From positions 2,636,463-2,700,462 of the forward strand of contig NZ_CP041763.1 in assembly GCF_007559005.1 (NCBI RefSeq): a DNA stretch of 64,000 nucleotides, given 5' to 3'. The notes under the pieces are model-generated. The model did not search any database. It saw only the letters and a program-made list of their open reading frames with translations, and was not told where the DNA came from. Of the stretch, positions 19,840-35,235 are shown one piece after another. A program made the position numbers and the translations under genes. How positions within the stretch are numbered: the stretch's first letter is position 1; the number at the start of each line of letters is the position of its first letter. The DNA is from Gordonia zhaorongruii. Its GTDB lineage: Bacteria; Actinomycetota; Actinomycetes; Mycobacteriales; Mycobacteriaceae.

Positions 19840-20694
19840 TCACACCACCGCATCCGCGGTGACCGGTGCTTCCCACCGGTCACCGCGGATCGCCGCATGT
19901 TTGGCCAGTTTCACCACGGCGATGCTCGCCAATGCCAGCACCACGGCGAGGAACGCCATCATCGCCACGCTCACGTCGATGCTCTCGCCCAGGAGCACCA
20001 CTCCGAGCAGCATCGCCACGGTCGGTTCCATGACGTTCATCGCGGGGAACGATGTCTGCAGGTCCCCGGATCCGAAGCCGCGTTGCTGGGCCACCACTGC
20101 GAGGATCAGGATCGGGATCAGCAGGTAGATCTCGTAGTGCAGGAACACCGAGAACGTGTCGTCCATGATGCGCCATGCGACCGTCTTGATCAGCACTGCG
20201 GAGACGCCGAAGAGCGCGCCGGAGGCTAGTCCGTAGAACAGCGCGCGGTGGTGGTCGTTTCGACACCGCTCGGCCACCACGACGAGACCGATGAGGCCTG
20301 CGGTGACCACCCCGACCGTGATTCCCGTGGTCACCACCTCCGGTCTGCGGTCGGTTGTGGTCGGTCTGGCGATCAAGAGGAACACCACCACGCACACCAC
20401 CAGCAGGGCACCCCACGCCCATTCGGACGGCCGCGGGTGCCGATGATCGGCCCAGGCCTCCAGCGGCAGTGCGAAGAGCACTGCCAGGATGACCAGTGGT
20501 TGCACGAGAAGAATGGACCCGAGCCCCAGGGACGTCGCCTGCAGGAAGAATCCGGTGAACGCGATGGCGGCCCCCAGCGACCAGCCTGCACCGATTCCGC
20601 CGCGCGGACCCGAGGCGCGCTGGCGCAGCACGGTTCCGACGGCGATCAGCAGCGCTGCTGCGGTAGCCAATAGCGCGGGGACCCAGGTGTGCAT
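19840..20694 (-). CDS. DMT-superfamily membrane transporter
   Basis: An integral membrane protein of 284 residues with about nine or ten hydrophobic segments, from WVPALLATAAALLIAVGTVL at the N-terminus to VAMMAFLAVVLALASIAVV near the end. The arrangement, with two related halves, is that of drug/metabolite (EamA/DUF-type) transporters of actinobacteria. The start ATG 20694 has AAAAGG immediately upstream. The transported substrate is unknown. The 186-bp spacer to the divergent next gene contains nothing I can assign. Confidence 0.72.
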   Translation of the reverse strand: MHTWVPALLATAAALLIAVGTVLRQRASGPRGGIGAGWSLGAAIAFTGFFLQATSLGLGSILLVQPLVILAVLFALPLEAWADHRHPRPSEWAWGALLVVCVVVFLLIARPTTTDRRPEVVTTGITVGVVTAGLIGLVVVAERCRNDHHRALFYGLASGALFGVSAVLIKTVAWRIMDDTFSVFLHYEIYLLIPILILAVVAQQRGFGSGDLQTSFPAMNVMEPTVAMLLGVVLLGESIDVSVAMMAFLAVVLALASIAVVKLAKHAAIRGDRWEAPVTADAVV

Positions 20695-20880
20695 CCTTTT
20701 CAGCTTATCGGTCAGTCGGCCCGTGCACGCGCGTCGCACCATGGCATGCGGGCAAGATCACCGTTCACCAGTCGCGGTCCCCACGGCGATCGAAGGCGGC
20801 CCGGACCGGCCCCACCGCACTCCTGCCCGAGGAGTCCGTGGTCCCACGATTTGTCGGAGGCCGGATCTACTCTGATTGTC

Positions 20881-21144
20881 ATGTACCGAAGTGAGTTGGA
20901 ACGCCTGATGACCCTGGCATCGGTGGACATCGATGCCGCCTGCCGCGGTGAGCGCATCGAATCGCTGATCACTCGCTGCTTCGACGAGCACCTCGAACTG
21001 TCCGACCTGGCCGGTGAGGCCGCCGACGCGGACGATCTCGCCACCCACGACTTCTACTCCCAGGAGGCGTCCGCGTGGCGGTCCACCGCACAGGTGCTGA
21101 GACGGATGGCGACGCCCGCACGTGCGCATGCCGGTGCGGCATGA
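20881..21144 (+). CDS. Small conserved-looking protein of unknown function
   Basis: An 87-residue acidic, helical protein (MYRSELERLMTLASVDID...) with no signal peptide or membrane segment. Its stop overlaps the ATG of the SixA-like gene (ATGA), and its codon usage matches its neighbours, so I consider it real. I do not recognise a family. Coupling to SixA is the only functional hint. Confidence 0.6.
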   Translation: MYRSELERLMTLASVDIDAACRGERIESLITRCFDEHLELSDLAGEAADADDLATHDFYSQEASAWRSTAQVLRRMATPARAHAGAA

Positions 21145-21635
21145 GCGCCGCAGCACCGCGCACCCTAATCCTTCTGCGCCACGGCAAGAGCGACTATCCG
21201 CTCGGCGTCGACGACCACGCCCGACCGCTCAACGATCGCGGGGACCGACAGGCGGCTCTGGCCGGAGACTGGATCCGCGACGACGGGCACCAGATCGACG
21301 CGGTTCTGTGCTCGACGGCCACGCGCACCCGCCTGACACTCGCACGGACCCGGATCGATGCACCGGCTCAGTTCATCGACGACATCTACGGTGGCACCCC
21401 ACGCGAACTGTTCGAGGTGATCCGCGTCCACGCGCCCGCAGACGCCTCGACGCTGCTGATGGTCGGGCACTTCCCAGGTATGCCCGAAGCCGCATTCGCA
21501 CTCGATCCGTCGGCCGAGATCGACCGGTTCCCGACCTCGGCGTACGCCGTGCTGCAGATCGGCACCGACTGGGACCGGATCGGCCTCGACGAAGACCCAG
21601 ACGCCGCACTGCAGGCCCTCCGGATTCCTCGCTAG
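21141..21635 (+). CDS. sixA: SixA-type histidine phosphatase
   Basis: A 164-residue member of the histidine phosphatase (phosphoglycerate mutase-like) superfamily. The nucleophilic His sits in LILLRHGKSDYP (residue ~14) and the second catalytic His in LMVGHFPGMP. SixA proteins dephosphorylate phosphohistidine in phosphotransfer proteins; the actinobacterial target is not known. The start overlaps the stop of the small upstream gene by 4 nt. It is convergent with the DinB2 gene, 31 nt apart. Confidence 0.82.
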   Translation: MSAAAPRTLILLRHGKSDYPLGVDDHARPLNDRGDRQAALAGDWIRDDGHQIDAVLCSTATRTRLTLARTRIDAPAQFIDDIYGGTPRELFEVIRVHAPADASTLLMVGHFPGMPEAAFALDPSAEIDRFPTSAYAVLQIGTDWDRIGLDEDPDAALQALRIPR

Positions 21636-21666
21636 CTCTCGTTCCGCCCAGTCACGAACGCGGCGG

Positions 21667-22788
21667 CTACTCGGGGTCGAGAAGTTCGAGCCGCACCGCT
21701 ATCAACCGGACCGGACGTTGCACGTCGAAGGCCTCTAGCAATTTCCAGGCGACCGGAACGATCGCGTCGAACGACGTGGTCGGCGTCGCCAGCTTCCGCA
21801 TCTTGGTACGCGTGTAGAACGTCGCGGTCCGCACCGTGAGTCCTACTCGGAACGGAATCCGCCCCTCGCCCTCCACTTGGTCGAGGACCTCCTGTGTCAG
21901 GTCGGCGACCGCGCGCCGGATCTCGTCGGCGTCGGTCAGGTCGGCAGCGTACGTCCGCGCCTTCGAATGCGACTTCGCGACCCGGTCCTGCGTCGCGATC
22001 GCATCGTCTCCCCCGCCACGACACAGGACGTACAGCCAATTGCCCTGACTGGGCCCGAAGGTCGCCACCAGGTCGTCACGGTGGACGCTGACGAGTTGGT
22101 CGACGGAGTCGACGCCCTGATCGGCGAGCTTGGCCGCAGTCTTGGGGCCCACGCTCCACAGATCCCGGCACGGACGCGGCCCCATGAGTTCCGCCCAGTT
22201 CCCATCGTCGAGGGCGAACACCCGGTCCTGCGGACCGCTGCCGGGGGCCCTGATGGCGGTTTTGGCGAATCCGGTGGCCATCTTGGCTCGTTGCTTGTTG
22301 TCCGAGATCCCGAGACAGCAGCTCAGCTCCGTCCGGTCGAGCACGGTTCGGCGGATCTCGTCGGCGAGGGCCGCGACGTCGCCTGCGTCCAGCACCGCTG
22401 CCGTGTCGCGGGGCTCGACACCGACGTATCCCTCGTCCCAGCCCCACACCTCGACCGGATGGCCGAACTCGCGGATCACGTCCATGACCTTCGCCGATTC
22501 GGCTTCGTAACGCGCCATGTCCAGGGGCAGGAACAGCGCCTCGGGGGCCTTCCTCCGGGCCGCGGGCAACGGCAGTCCGGCGCGCACACCGAGCGCCCGC
22601 GCCTCGTACGACGCGCACGTCACCACCTGACGTGCCCGTGAAGGATCACCGTCGCCGCCGACGACGACCGGCACTCCCACCAGGCCACGATCGCGCAACC
22701 GCTCCACCGATACCTGGAACTGGTCCAGGTCGAAGTGCAGCAACCACCGGAATCGGGGCGGTGATGCTGCGTCGGGTTCATCGGCCAC
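21667..22788 (-). CDS. dinB2: Y-family DNA polymerase IV, DinB2-like (Rv3056-type)
   Basis: Translesion polymerase of 373 residues. The palm aspartates are in HFDLDQF (Asp20, Asp22) and the second acidic pair in VWGWDEGYVGV. The helix-hairpin-helix lies around GPKTAAKLADQGV, and the C-terminal little finger ends at LLDPE. The N-terminus closely follows mycobacterial DinB2 rather than DinB1. There is no beta-clamp-binding tail beyond the little finger. At the steric-gate position, where E. coli DinB has Phe13 and M. smegmatis DinB2 has Leu14, this protein has Gln25 (DLDQFQ). Loss of an aromatic gate is linked to ribonucleotide use in DinB2. Confidence 0.85.
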   Translation of the reverse strand: MADEPDAASPPRFRWLLHFDLDQFQVSVERLRDRGLVGVPVVVGGDGDPSRARQVVTCASYEARALGVRAGLPLPAARRKAPEALFLPLDMARYEAESAKVMDVIREFGHPVEVWGWDEGYVGVEPRDTAAVLDAGDVAALADEIRRTVLDRTELSCCLGISDNKQRAKMATGFAKTAIRAPGSGPQDRVFALDDGNWAELMGPRPCRDLWSVGPKTAAKLADQGVDSVDQLVSVHRDDLVATFGPSQGNWLYVLCRGGGDDAIATQDRVAKSHSKARTYAADLTDADEIRRAVADLTQEVLDQVEGEGRIPFRVGLTVRTATFYTRTKMRKLATPTTSFDAIVPVAWKLLEAFDVQRPVRLIAVRLELLDPE

Positions 22789-22986
22789 ATATCCACTTTA
22801 GGAGTCCACCGCGCCGTGCACCCGCTGTCTTCCGCCTTCTGCCCTCGACCTTCTGCTGCCAGGCCCCTACCCCTTGCCTTCTGCACGCCGCCTACCGCCG
22901 ATCACTTACATCGACCCGCATCGATCTGGCATCAGGACGATCACGGCCGTTTCCTGACACCCGAGGTCGCACCTAACCTGAGCCAC

Positions 22987-23970
22987 ATGCGTAACTTCTG
23001 CGCGCGAGCGGCGCGCCGGGCAGTGGTCGCCGGAGTGCTGGTCGCCCTCACGGCAGCACTGGCGCCCGCCGTGGGAGCGGCGGATGCCGCACCCAGGATC
23101 GTCGGCGTAGCGCGCATCGAAGCCCGTACCGACCTGGTCTCGGTGTACTCACCGTCCATGCGCCGCGTGGTTCGCAATCATGTCCTGCACCCGGTGGGAA
23201 AGCCCGCGGGTCTGCCCGCTTTCTACATGCTGCCCGGCATCGGCGGCGGTGAGGACCGCATCTCCTGGTACCACAACGGCGGTGTCCGTGAATTCTTCGC
23301 ACACAAGCCCGTCAACGTGATCCTGCCGATCGGCGGCAGGTTCTCGATGATGACCGACTGGCAGAACGCCGACCCGTCGCTCGGCGTCAACAAATGGCAG
23401 ACCTACGTGAACCGCGAACTGCCGGCAGTCATCGACAGGTCGTACCGGACCAGCGGAGCGAACGCCCTGTCGGGCGTCTCGATGTCGGCCGGGCCGGCCC
23501 TGGACATCGCGACCCACGCACCGAGGCGCTACCGCGCCGTCGCCGCGTACAGCGGCTGCCCGGGAACCACCGATCCTCTGGGCCTCATGGCGACCAACGC
23601 CGTGGTCGCGCGCGGCGGCGGCAACGTGCTCAACATGTGGGGACCGCCGGGCAGCCCGGCCTGGTACCACCACGACCCCGTCGTCAATGCGGGGAAGCTC
23701 CGCGGTAAGGCCGTCTACCTGTCTGCGGGATCGGGCGTCCCCGGCCCTGTGGACGGCGATCTCCTGCGCAACGGGGGCGGCATGGTCGGCGGAAACGTCA
23801 TCGAGGCCGTCTCACTGCGCTGCACCGAGAACATGTCGCGACGTCTCAACAGTCTCGGCATCGCGCACGAGTTCATGCATCGCCCAGACGGCGTCCACAC
23901 CTGGGGCCTGTTCAAGGCCGGACTCCACGACTCCTGGCCGATGATCGCCCGCGCCATCGGCGCCCGGTAA
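22987..23970 (+). CDS. Secreted mycolyltransferase/esterase D-family protein (antigen 85-like)
   Basis: A 327-residue exported alpha/beta hydrolase. The signal peptide spans residues 1-~34 (Arg-rich start, VVAGVLVALTAALAP core, AxA-type site). The nucleophile elbow is GVSMSAG with Ser165. The C-terminal catalytic His lies in HTWGLF, resembling the HSW segment of antigen 85 proteins. Such enzymes attach mycolic acids to trehalose and arabinogalactan in the cell envelope. The start ATG at 22987 gives a proper signal peptide, although the frame is open further upstream. The 198-bp upstream spacer has a pyrimidine-rich tract (about 22816-22890) of unknown meaning. Confidence 0.8.
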   Translation: MRNFCARAARRAVVAGVLVALTAALAPAVGAADAAPRIVGVARIEARTDLVSVYSPSMRRVVRNHVLHPVGKPAGLPAFYMLPGIGGGEDRISWYHNGGVREFFAHKPVNVILPIGGRFSMMTDWQNADPSLGVNKWQTYVNRELPAVIDRSYRTSGANALSGVSMSAGPALDIATHAPRRYRAVAAYSGCPGTTDPLGLMATNAVVARGGGNVLNMWGPPGSPAWYHHDPVVNAGKLRGKAVYLSAGSGVPGPVDGDLLRNGGGMVGGNVIEAVSLRCTENMSRRLNSLGIAHEFMHRPDGVHTWGLFKAGLHDSWPMIARAIGAR

Positions 23971-23981
23971 CTCACTCTCGT

Positions 23982-24047
23982 TCCCGCGGCAGGTACTGCT
24001 TCCCGCGGCGCGTGCAGAGGCCGCGGGAAGAAGTAGGTGCCGCGGGA
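23982..24047. repeat. 66-bp hairpin element, copy 1
   Basis: Two 28-nt arms (23982-24009 and 24020-24047) enclose a 10-nt loop; only three arm positions fail to pair. Each arm itself contains the CCGCGG core twice. A second copy with the same 28-10-28 layout lies at 25018-25083, left arms 25 of 28 identical. The pair brackets the AbiEi-like gene. There is no T-run, so a simple intrinsic terminator is unlikely. Confidence 0.75.
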
Positions 24048-24098
24048 GTCATGTGGAATCGCGCGGCACCGACGAGACGCCGCGTGCGTCTAACGAGT

Positions 24099-25010
24099 AT
24101 GAGCCCAACTGCCGATACCGAGACAATTCGTCGGACCGACTTCGTCGATGCCGGCTACAGCGATCACCAGATCGCGCACGCCGTCGCCCGCGGCGACGTG
24201 GCCAAGGTGTCGCGTGGCGTTTACGCGGCGCCGGACCGGATTGCGGCGCACCCGGACGCCGGTAGCGAACTGTACCGACTGCGCTGCCGGGCTGCGGCGA
24301 TAGCCGACGACGCCGTGCTGAGTCACCAGTCTGCGGCAGCCGTGCTGGGCCTGCCGGTGCTCCGTCCCGACCGGATGCGGGTCCACGTCATCAACGGCTC
24401 TCCCGGAAACGGAAAGGTCCGGCCGACCAGACACACGCACGCAGGCCCCTTCGACGACGACGTCGTGCTCGTGGACGGAGTCGCCGTCACGAGCCCGGCG
24501 AGGACCGCTGTGGACCTCGCGTGCTCCACCCGATTCGCGTCGGCGCTGACGGCGTGCGACGGAGCCCTCGCGCTCGGCGCGTCACGGGATCAGCTGCTGG
24601 AGTGTCTGCACCGCCGTCGACGACGCGGTGCACGGGTCGCATCGCGGGCGATCGAGTACGCCAACGCACGATCCGCGAATCCCGCAGAGTCGTGGAGCCG
24701 TGCTCAGATGATCGACGGCAGGCTACCGGCTCCGGACCTTCAGACGCGTTTCACCATCGGCACGGGGCAGGCGTTCGTCGACTTCTGCTGGGACGACAGA
24801 CTCGCAGGCGAGTTCGACGGTCGGATCAAGTACGGACGCGATCTGCGGCGCGGTGAGACCGCCGCCGATGCGGTATCCCGGGAGAAGGTTCGCGAAGATG
24901 CGTTGCGCGCTCAAGGGCTCATGGTGGTGCGGTGGACGAGGGCCGACCTGGAACGCGGCACCATGCTCGACCGGATCCGGTTCTGGGTGCAGAGGCTTGA
25001 TCTGCTGTGA
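24099..25010 (+). CDS. Orphan AbiEi-like protein with Vsr/DUF559-like C-terminus
   Basis: A 303-residue protein. Residues ~5-45 form the winged-helix AbiEi antitoxin-type domain (DFVDAGYSDHQIAHAVARGD then VSRGVYAAP). Residues ~60-170 are the AbiEi middle region (LSHQSAAAVLGLPVL, TSPARTAVDLAC). The C-terminal ~80 residues resemble Vsr/DUF559 nuclease folds (AFVDFCWDD, GEFDGRIKY, then LRAQGLMVVRWT). No AbiEii toxin gene is adjacent, so it is not a complete type IV toxin-antitoxin pair. The gene is bracketed by two 66-bp hairpins. The start ATG 24099 was chosen because the domain begins there and the upstream frame overlaps the hairpin. Function unknown; regulation or DNA cleavage is inferred. 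Confidence 0.75.
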   Translation: MSPTADTETIRRTDFVDAGYSDHQIAHAVARGDVAKVSRGVYAAPDRIAAHPDAGSELYRLRCRAAAIADDAVLSHQSAAAVLGLPVLRPDRMRVHVINGSPGNGKVRPTRHTHAGPFDDDVVLVDGVAVTSPARTAVDLACSTRFASALTACDGALALGASRDQLLECLHRRRRRGARVASRAIEYANARSANPAESWSRAQMIDGRLPAPDLQTRFTIGTGQAFVDFCWDDRLAGEFDGRIKYGRDLRRGETAADAVSREKVREDALRAQGLMVVRWTRADLERGTMLDRIRFWVQRLDLL

Positions 25011-25017
25011 CCGCCGC

Positions 25018-25083
25018 TCCCGCGGCAGGTACATCGTCCCGCGGCCTCGGCCAGCGCCGCGTGAAGCACTACCAGCCGCGGGA
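25018..25083. repeat. 66-bp hairpin element, copy 2
   Basis: Arms 25018-25045 and 25056-25083 around a 10-nt loop, six mismatches in 28. The left arm shares 25 of 28 bases with copy 1 and the right arm 22 of 28, in the same orientation. It starts 7 bp after the stop of the AbiEi-like gene. Different mismatch positions in the two copies, with the pairing largely kept, suggest the folded structure matters. Confidence 0.72.
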
Positions 25084-25090
25084 AGGAAAC

Positions 25091-25104
25091 GAGAACACGT
25101 TCTA
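25091..25104. promoter_or_regulatory. KstR-like palindrome upstream of the SRPBCC gene
   Basis: GAGAACACGTTCTA contains the perfect 12-bp palindrome AGAACACGTTCT and fits the KstR consensus TnnAACnnGTTnnA except at the first base. It ends 11 bp before the ATG at 25116, so a bound repressor would cover the start region of the transcript. Confidence 0.42.
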
Positions 25105-25115
25105 CGATGGGGTGC

Positions 25116-25562
25116 ATGCCACTGATCACCGATAGCTCCATCGACATCGACGCCCCCGCCGACGTCGTCTGGCGAGTGCTGACCGACTTCGACGCGTACG
25201 GCGAATGGAATCCCTTCCAGGTCGAATGCTCGTCGACCCTGGAACCGGGCGCTCCACTGGACATGAAGTTCCGCCTCGGCCCCGGCGGACTGCGCTCCGC
25301 ACGCGAGTACATCGTCGACGTCGACCCCGGAAAGACCTTCGCGTACAGCATGAAGCGTGTCCCCCTCGGCGCCGTCCGCAGCCTTCGCCGTCACACCGTC
25401 ATCGACCTCGGGGACGGACGCAGCCGCTACGAGTCGCACTTCGAGATCACCGGGCCGGTGTCCGGTTTGGTGAAGCTGACGCTCGGAAAGGAGCTCGTGG
25501 CCAAGTTCGCCTCGGTCACCGAAGCCGTCGGTCCCCGGGCAGAGGCACTCGCACGCTCGTGA
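25116..25562 (+). CDS. SRPBCC (START-like) family protein
   Basis: A 148-residue helix-grip protein of the polyketide-cyclase/SRPBCC superfamily. It has the diagnostic N-terminal strand and helix SIDIDAPADVVWRVLTDFDAYGEWNPF (residues ~8-34, quoted in part) and the C-terminal amphipathic helix over the cavity. These proteins bind or transform hydrophobic ligands. ATG 25116 has GGGG six nt upstream; ATG 25107 is an alternative. The KstR-like palindrome directly upstream would fit a sterol or lipid ligand, but this is inference. It is followed by a bidirectional terminator shared with rpoC. Confidence 0.78.
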   Translation: MPLITDSSIDIDAPADVVWRVLTDFDAYGEWNPFQVECSSTLEPGAPLDMKFRLGPGGLRSAREYIVDVDPGKTFAYSMKRVPLGAVRSLRRHTVIDLGDGRSRYESHFEITGPVSGLVKLTLGKELVAKFASVTEAVGPRAEALARS

Positions 25563-25623
25563 ACCACGCCCGCTGAACACCACATACCGGCTACCGAACA
25601 CCGAACACCAAACACCGAACCGA

Positions 25624-25658
25624 AAAGTGCCCCTGCCTGACCCAGGCAGGGGCACTTT
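25624..25658. terminator. Bidirectional intrinsic terminator between SRPBCC gene and rpoC
   Basis: A perfect 16-bp stem (25624-25639 with 25643-25658) with a 3-nt loop, followed by TTTT on the minus strand after rpoC and TTTC on the plus strand. It lies 15 bp past the rpoC stop and serves convergent transcripts. Just upstream (about 25593-25620) short ACCGAACACC-like repeats are visible. Confidence 0.85.
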
Positions 25659-25673
25659 CGTCGAATCAGCGGA

Positions 25674-29630
<3,957 letters not shown>

Positions 29631-29691
29631 GTGTTACCTTTCAGAGCTCTCTGGGTTCGCCGAGGCTGAACCCCGTCGTAAGTGGTGAAGG

Positions 29692-33192
<3,501 letters not shown>

Positions 33193-33356
33193 GATGCGTC
33201 CTTCCAACACGAAGTTTCTCGGTGCATGGCATTGAGCCAATTGGCCGTGGGGCCGCTGCGCGGTCTTGCACCCTGAGAACAGCGATACCTGGAACGGAAC
33301 ACCGAGGTGACCGGGGTATTCAAACAGCGGACAGGAGGCAGCCAGCGCAACGTCCA

Positions 33357-33387
33357 ACTGTATCAGAAGAGGGGTCCGAAATGTCAA
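33357..33387 (-). promoter_or_regulatory. Candidate housekeeping-sigma promoter of rpoBC
   Basis: On the minus strand TTGACA (33382-33387) is followed after 17 nt by GATACA, or after 19 nt by TACAGT (33357-33362). This would give a 5-prime leader of about 155 nt before the TTG start. The remaining part of the 349-bp gap 33193-33541 shows no gene that I can support. Confidence 0.6.
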
Positions 33388-33541
33388 CCCAAAGAGGAAC
33401 CGATAGCTGCGTGGCTGCCTGCCTGCGCAATCGGTTGGAAACAGATTGGACCGGACAGCCCCCCGCCGTCAAGCGAAACGCGCGGAATCGGTCGAAACAA
33501 TTCGTCGCCGCACCTGGCCGGAGCTCCGGGCCGTATCCGCG

Positions 33542-34423
33542 TCAGAAGGCGCTGAGGTCGCTCAGCCGCCAGTCACCGTCGCGTTTGACCAGGGTGAACT
33601 GCACGTGCGGCATCGTCGACTGGTCGGCCGCGCCGTTCCGCGTCGTGCTCACGACCATATCCGCCACGATCACGGCTCGGTCGTCCTCCAGCTCCGAGAC
33701 ACCCACGACGTCCGCTCGGCATTCCGATGCGGCCTTCGTCTGCGTGATCATCTCGCGAGAGGACTTCAGGAACTTGCGGAACTGATCGAGCGCGGTGCCG
33801 GTGAGTTGATCACCGACCTTCGCGTTCCACTTGTCGAGGTTCTCGTAGTCGAACCGGAACGGAGCACAACCGACGTCGCGGGCCTCGGACAGCACTTGAT
33901 CAGTCTCGCCGCGGTCGACGAACGCCCGGTTGTCGGAGACCTCTGCACCAGGATGGAATGCGAGGATCGCCGCGATCGCCGCGATCACGACCGCCACGGC
34001 ACCGAGGATCGAGGCCAGCCGCAGCGAACTGCCCGTGTTGCGGACGCCGGGCTCCACGTCCGTCCGGGCGCGGTCGCGTTCGGCCGCCTGGCGCTCGGCC
34101 TCGACGCGCTGACGCTTTCGCTCCACTCCGGACTCACCGGCCGTCGGGGCCGGCTTGCGGAGTCCGCGTCCTGCGGATCGAGCCGGCGACGGTGCGCGCT
34201 GACCGGCACCCGCCGGGGCGGCGCCACCGGCACTCGGATTCTGGCCGTCTGCCTTCTCCGAGCGCTGGGTCGTCCCGGTAGCTGACGACTCACTGCTCGT
34301 GTCGGCGTTCGCGGCACGTGCCGCCCGCTTGGCTGCCGCATCCTGCGACAGTTCGATGCGGGCTCCACCTCGGCCTGCGACCTTCGGTGTGCGACGCGGT
34401 TTGTTGGGGCGATCGGCTGCCAT
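33542..34423 (-). CDS. Mce-associated membrane protein (second of pair)
   Basis: A 293-residue protein of the Mas type found downstream of actinobacterial mce operons. The cytosolic N-terminus (~1-150) is long, basic and Ala/Pro/Ser-rich. A single membrane segment follows (ASILGAVAVVIAAIAAILAF, residues ~164-183), then a ~110-residue extracytoplasmic domain of the NTF2-like Mas fold, ending DGDWRLSDLSAF. The start ATG at 34423 shares one base with the previous stop (TGATG). Mas proteins are thought to stabilise or assemble Mce complexes. It is the last gene of the mce run. Confidence 0.82.
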   Translation of the reverse strand: MAADRPNKPRRTPKVAGRGGARIELSQDAAAKRAARAANADTSSESSATGTTQRSEKADGQNPSAGGAAPAGAGQRAPSPARSAGRGLRKPAPTAGESGVERKRQRVEAERQAAERDRARTDVEPGVRNTGSSLRLASILGAVAVVIAAIAAILAFHPGAEVSDNRAFVDRGETDQVLSEARDVGCAPFRFDYENLDKWNAKVGDQLTGTALDQFRKFLKSSREMITQTKAASECRADVVGVSELEDDRAVIVADMVVSTTRNGAADQSTMPHVQFTLVKRDGDWRLSDLSAF

Positions 34424-35205
34424 CAGTTGCCACTCCCCTGCTCGTTGCCGTTCGGAGCCCCGCCGTTCGGAGCCTCGCCGTTCGGAGCTTCGCCGGCTGA
34501 TTTCGCGCTGTTCGCGTCGTACTGGATCCCGGTGAGCGGAACAATCACCGACGCCTTCCACGCGTCGCCGTCCTCGGTCATCGTCACGAGATAGGACTGT
34601 CCGCTGGCCTGGTCCGGCGCACTCGACGAGGACGCCTCGGACAGCACGAGCACCTTCGCGGTGTTCTCATCCGGGTTCACCTCCGTCGCCGCGCTGCGGA
34701 CGATGCGGACCGAGAGCTTCGCCGCCCGGTCCTCGGCTGCCGCGATCTGCTGCAGAACCCCGTTGGCCGACTCGTCTGTCGCCTGCTTCAGCGCGTCGCC
34801 GGTGAGCGACGAGTTGATCCGCTTCTTCCACCCGTCCAGATCCGCCGGGTCGATCGTCATCGTGTTCAGGATCGCCTGCTCGGCCCCGTCGATGGCGCTG
34901 TTGCGCACCTGTTCGCGTTCCGAGTCGACCGTGTAGGCCCGGACTCCCGTGTAGCCGAAGTAGCCGAGGCACACCACCGCGGCGACGAGTGCCGCGACAG
35001 CTGCGGCCAACGCCAGGGAGACCGACCAGTGCCGCGCGCTCTCCGGTCCCTCGCTCTCCGGTCCCACGGCCGCCGCCTCGACGCTCTGCGCTTCCTCGGT
35101 CGCACCGTCTCCGGTATCGACTTCGGTCGTCTCCGCAGCGGATGCATCAACCGCATCGGCGGGGTTGTCGTCGGCGTCGCCCGACCGGTCCTCGTCTGAA
35201 TTCAT
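34423..35205 (-). CDS. Mce-associated membrane protein (first of pair)
   Basis: A 260-residue Mas-type protein. It has an acidic N-terminal cytosolic region (~1-80), a single transmembrane helix (SLALAAAVAALVAAVVCLGY, residues ~88-107), and an external domain with VDSEREQVRNSAIDGAEQA and a terminal repeat EAPNGEAPNGGAPNG. It starts at ATG 35205, 79 nt after mceF, with a hairpin in between, and is coupled to the second Mas gene by a TGATG overlap. Role as part of the Mce lipid importer is inferred from family and position. Confidence 0.82.
   Translation of the reverse strand: MNSDEDRSGDADDNPADAVDASAAETTEVDTGDGATEEAQSVEAAAVGPESEGPESARHWSVSLALAAAVAALVAAVVCLGYFGYTGVRAYTVDSEREQVRNSAIDGAEQAILNTMTIDPADLDGWKKRINSSLTGDALKQATDESANGVLQQIAAAEDRAAKLSVRIVRSAATEVNPDENTAKVLVLSEASSSSAPDQASGQSYLVTMTEDGDAWKASVIVPLTGIQYDANSAKSAGEAPNGEAPNGGAPNGNEQGSGN
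34447..34491. repeat. Three tandem 15-bp repeats in the Mas gene
   Basis: Three consecutive units of GCCGTTCGGAGCnnC (34447-34461, 34462-34476, 34477-34491). Because the unit is 15 bp, the frame is kept; on the minus strand they encode EAPNG/GAPNG copies at the C-terminus of the Mas protein. Copy number could vary among strains by slippage. Confidence 0.85.
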
Positions 35206-35235
35206 CGTGCGCCACTGTACATGCGAGAGCACCGA

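Noticed and set aside
22816-22890. Pyrimidine-rich tract as a coding extension of the mycolyltransferase-like gene
   Set aside because: A start there would bury the signal peptide; the ATG at 22987 gives a normal export signal.
23982-24047. Intrinsic terminator for the mycolyltransferase-like gene
   Set aside because: No T-run on either strand and a second copy with the same layout near by; treated as a repeat element instead, though a Rho-independent stop without T-run cannot be excluded.
24099-25010. Complete type IV AbiE toxin-antitoxin system
   Set aside because: Only the AbiEi-like gene is present; neither neighbour resembles the AbiEii nucleotidyltransferase.
33193-33387. N-terminal extension of rpoB by up to 65 codons
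   Set aside because: The extra residues match no RpoB and cover the promoter and leader; the TTG at 33192 has a good ribosome binding site.
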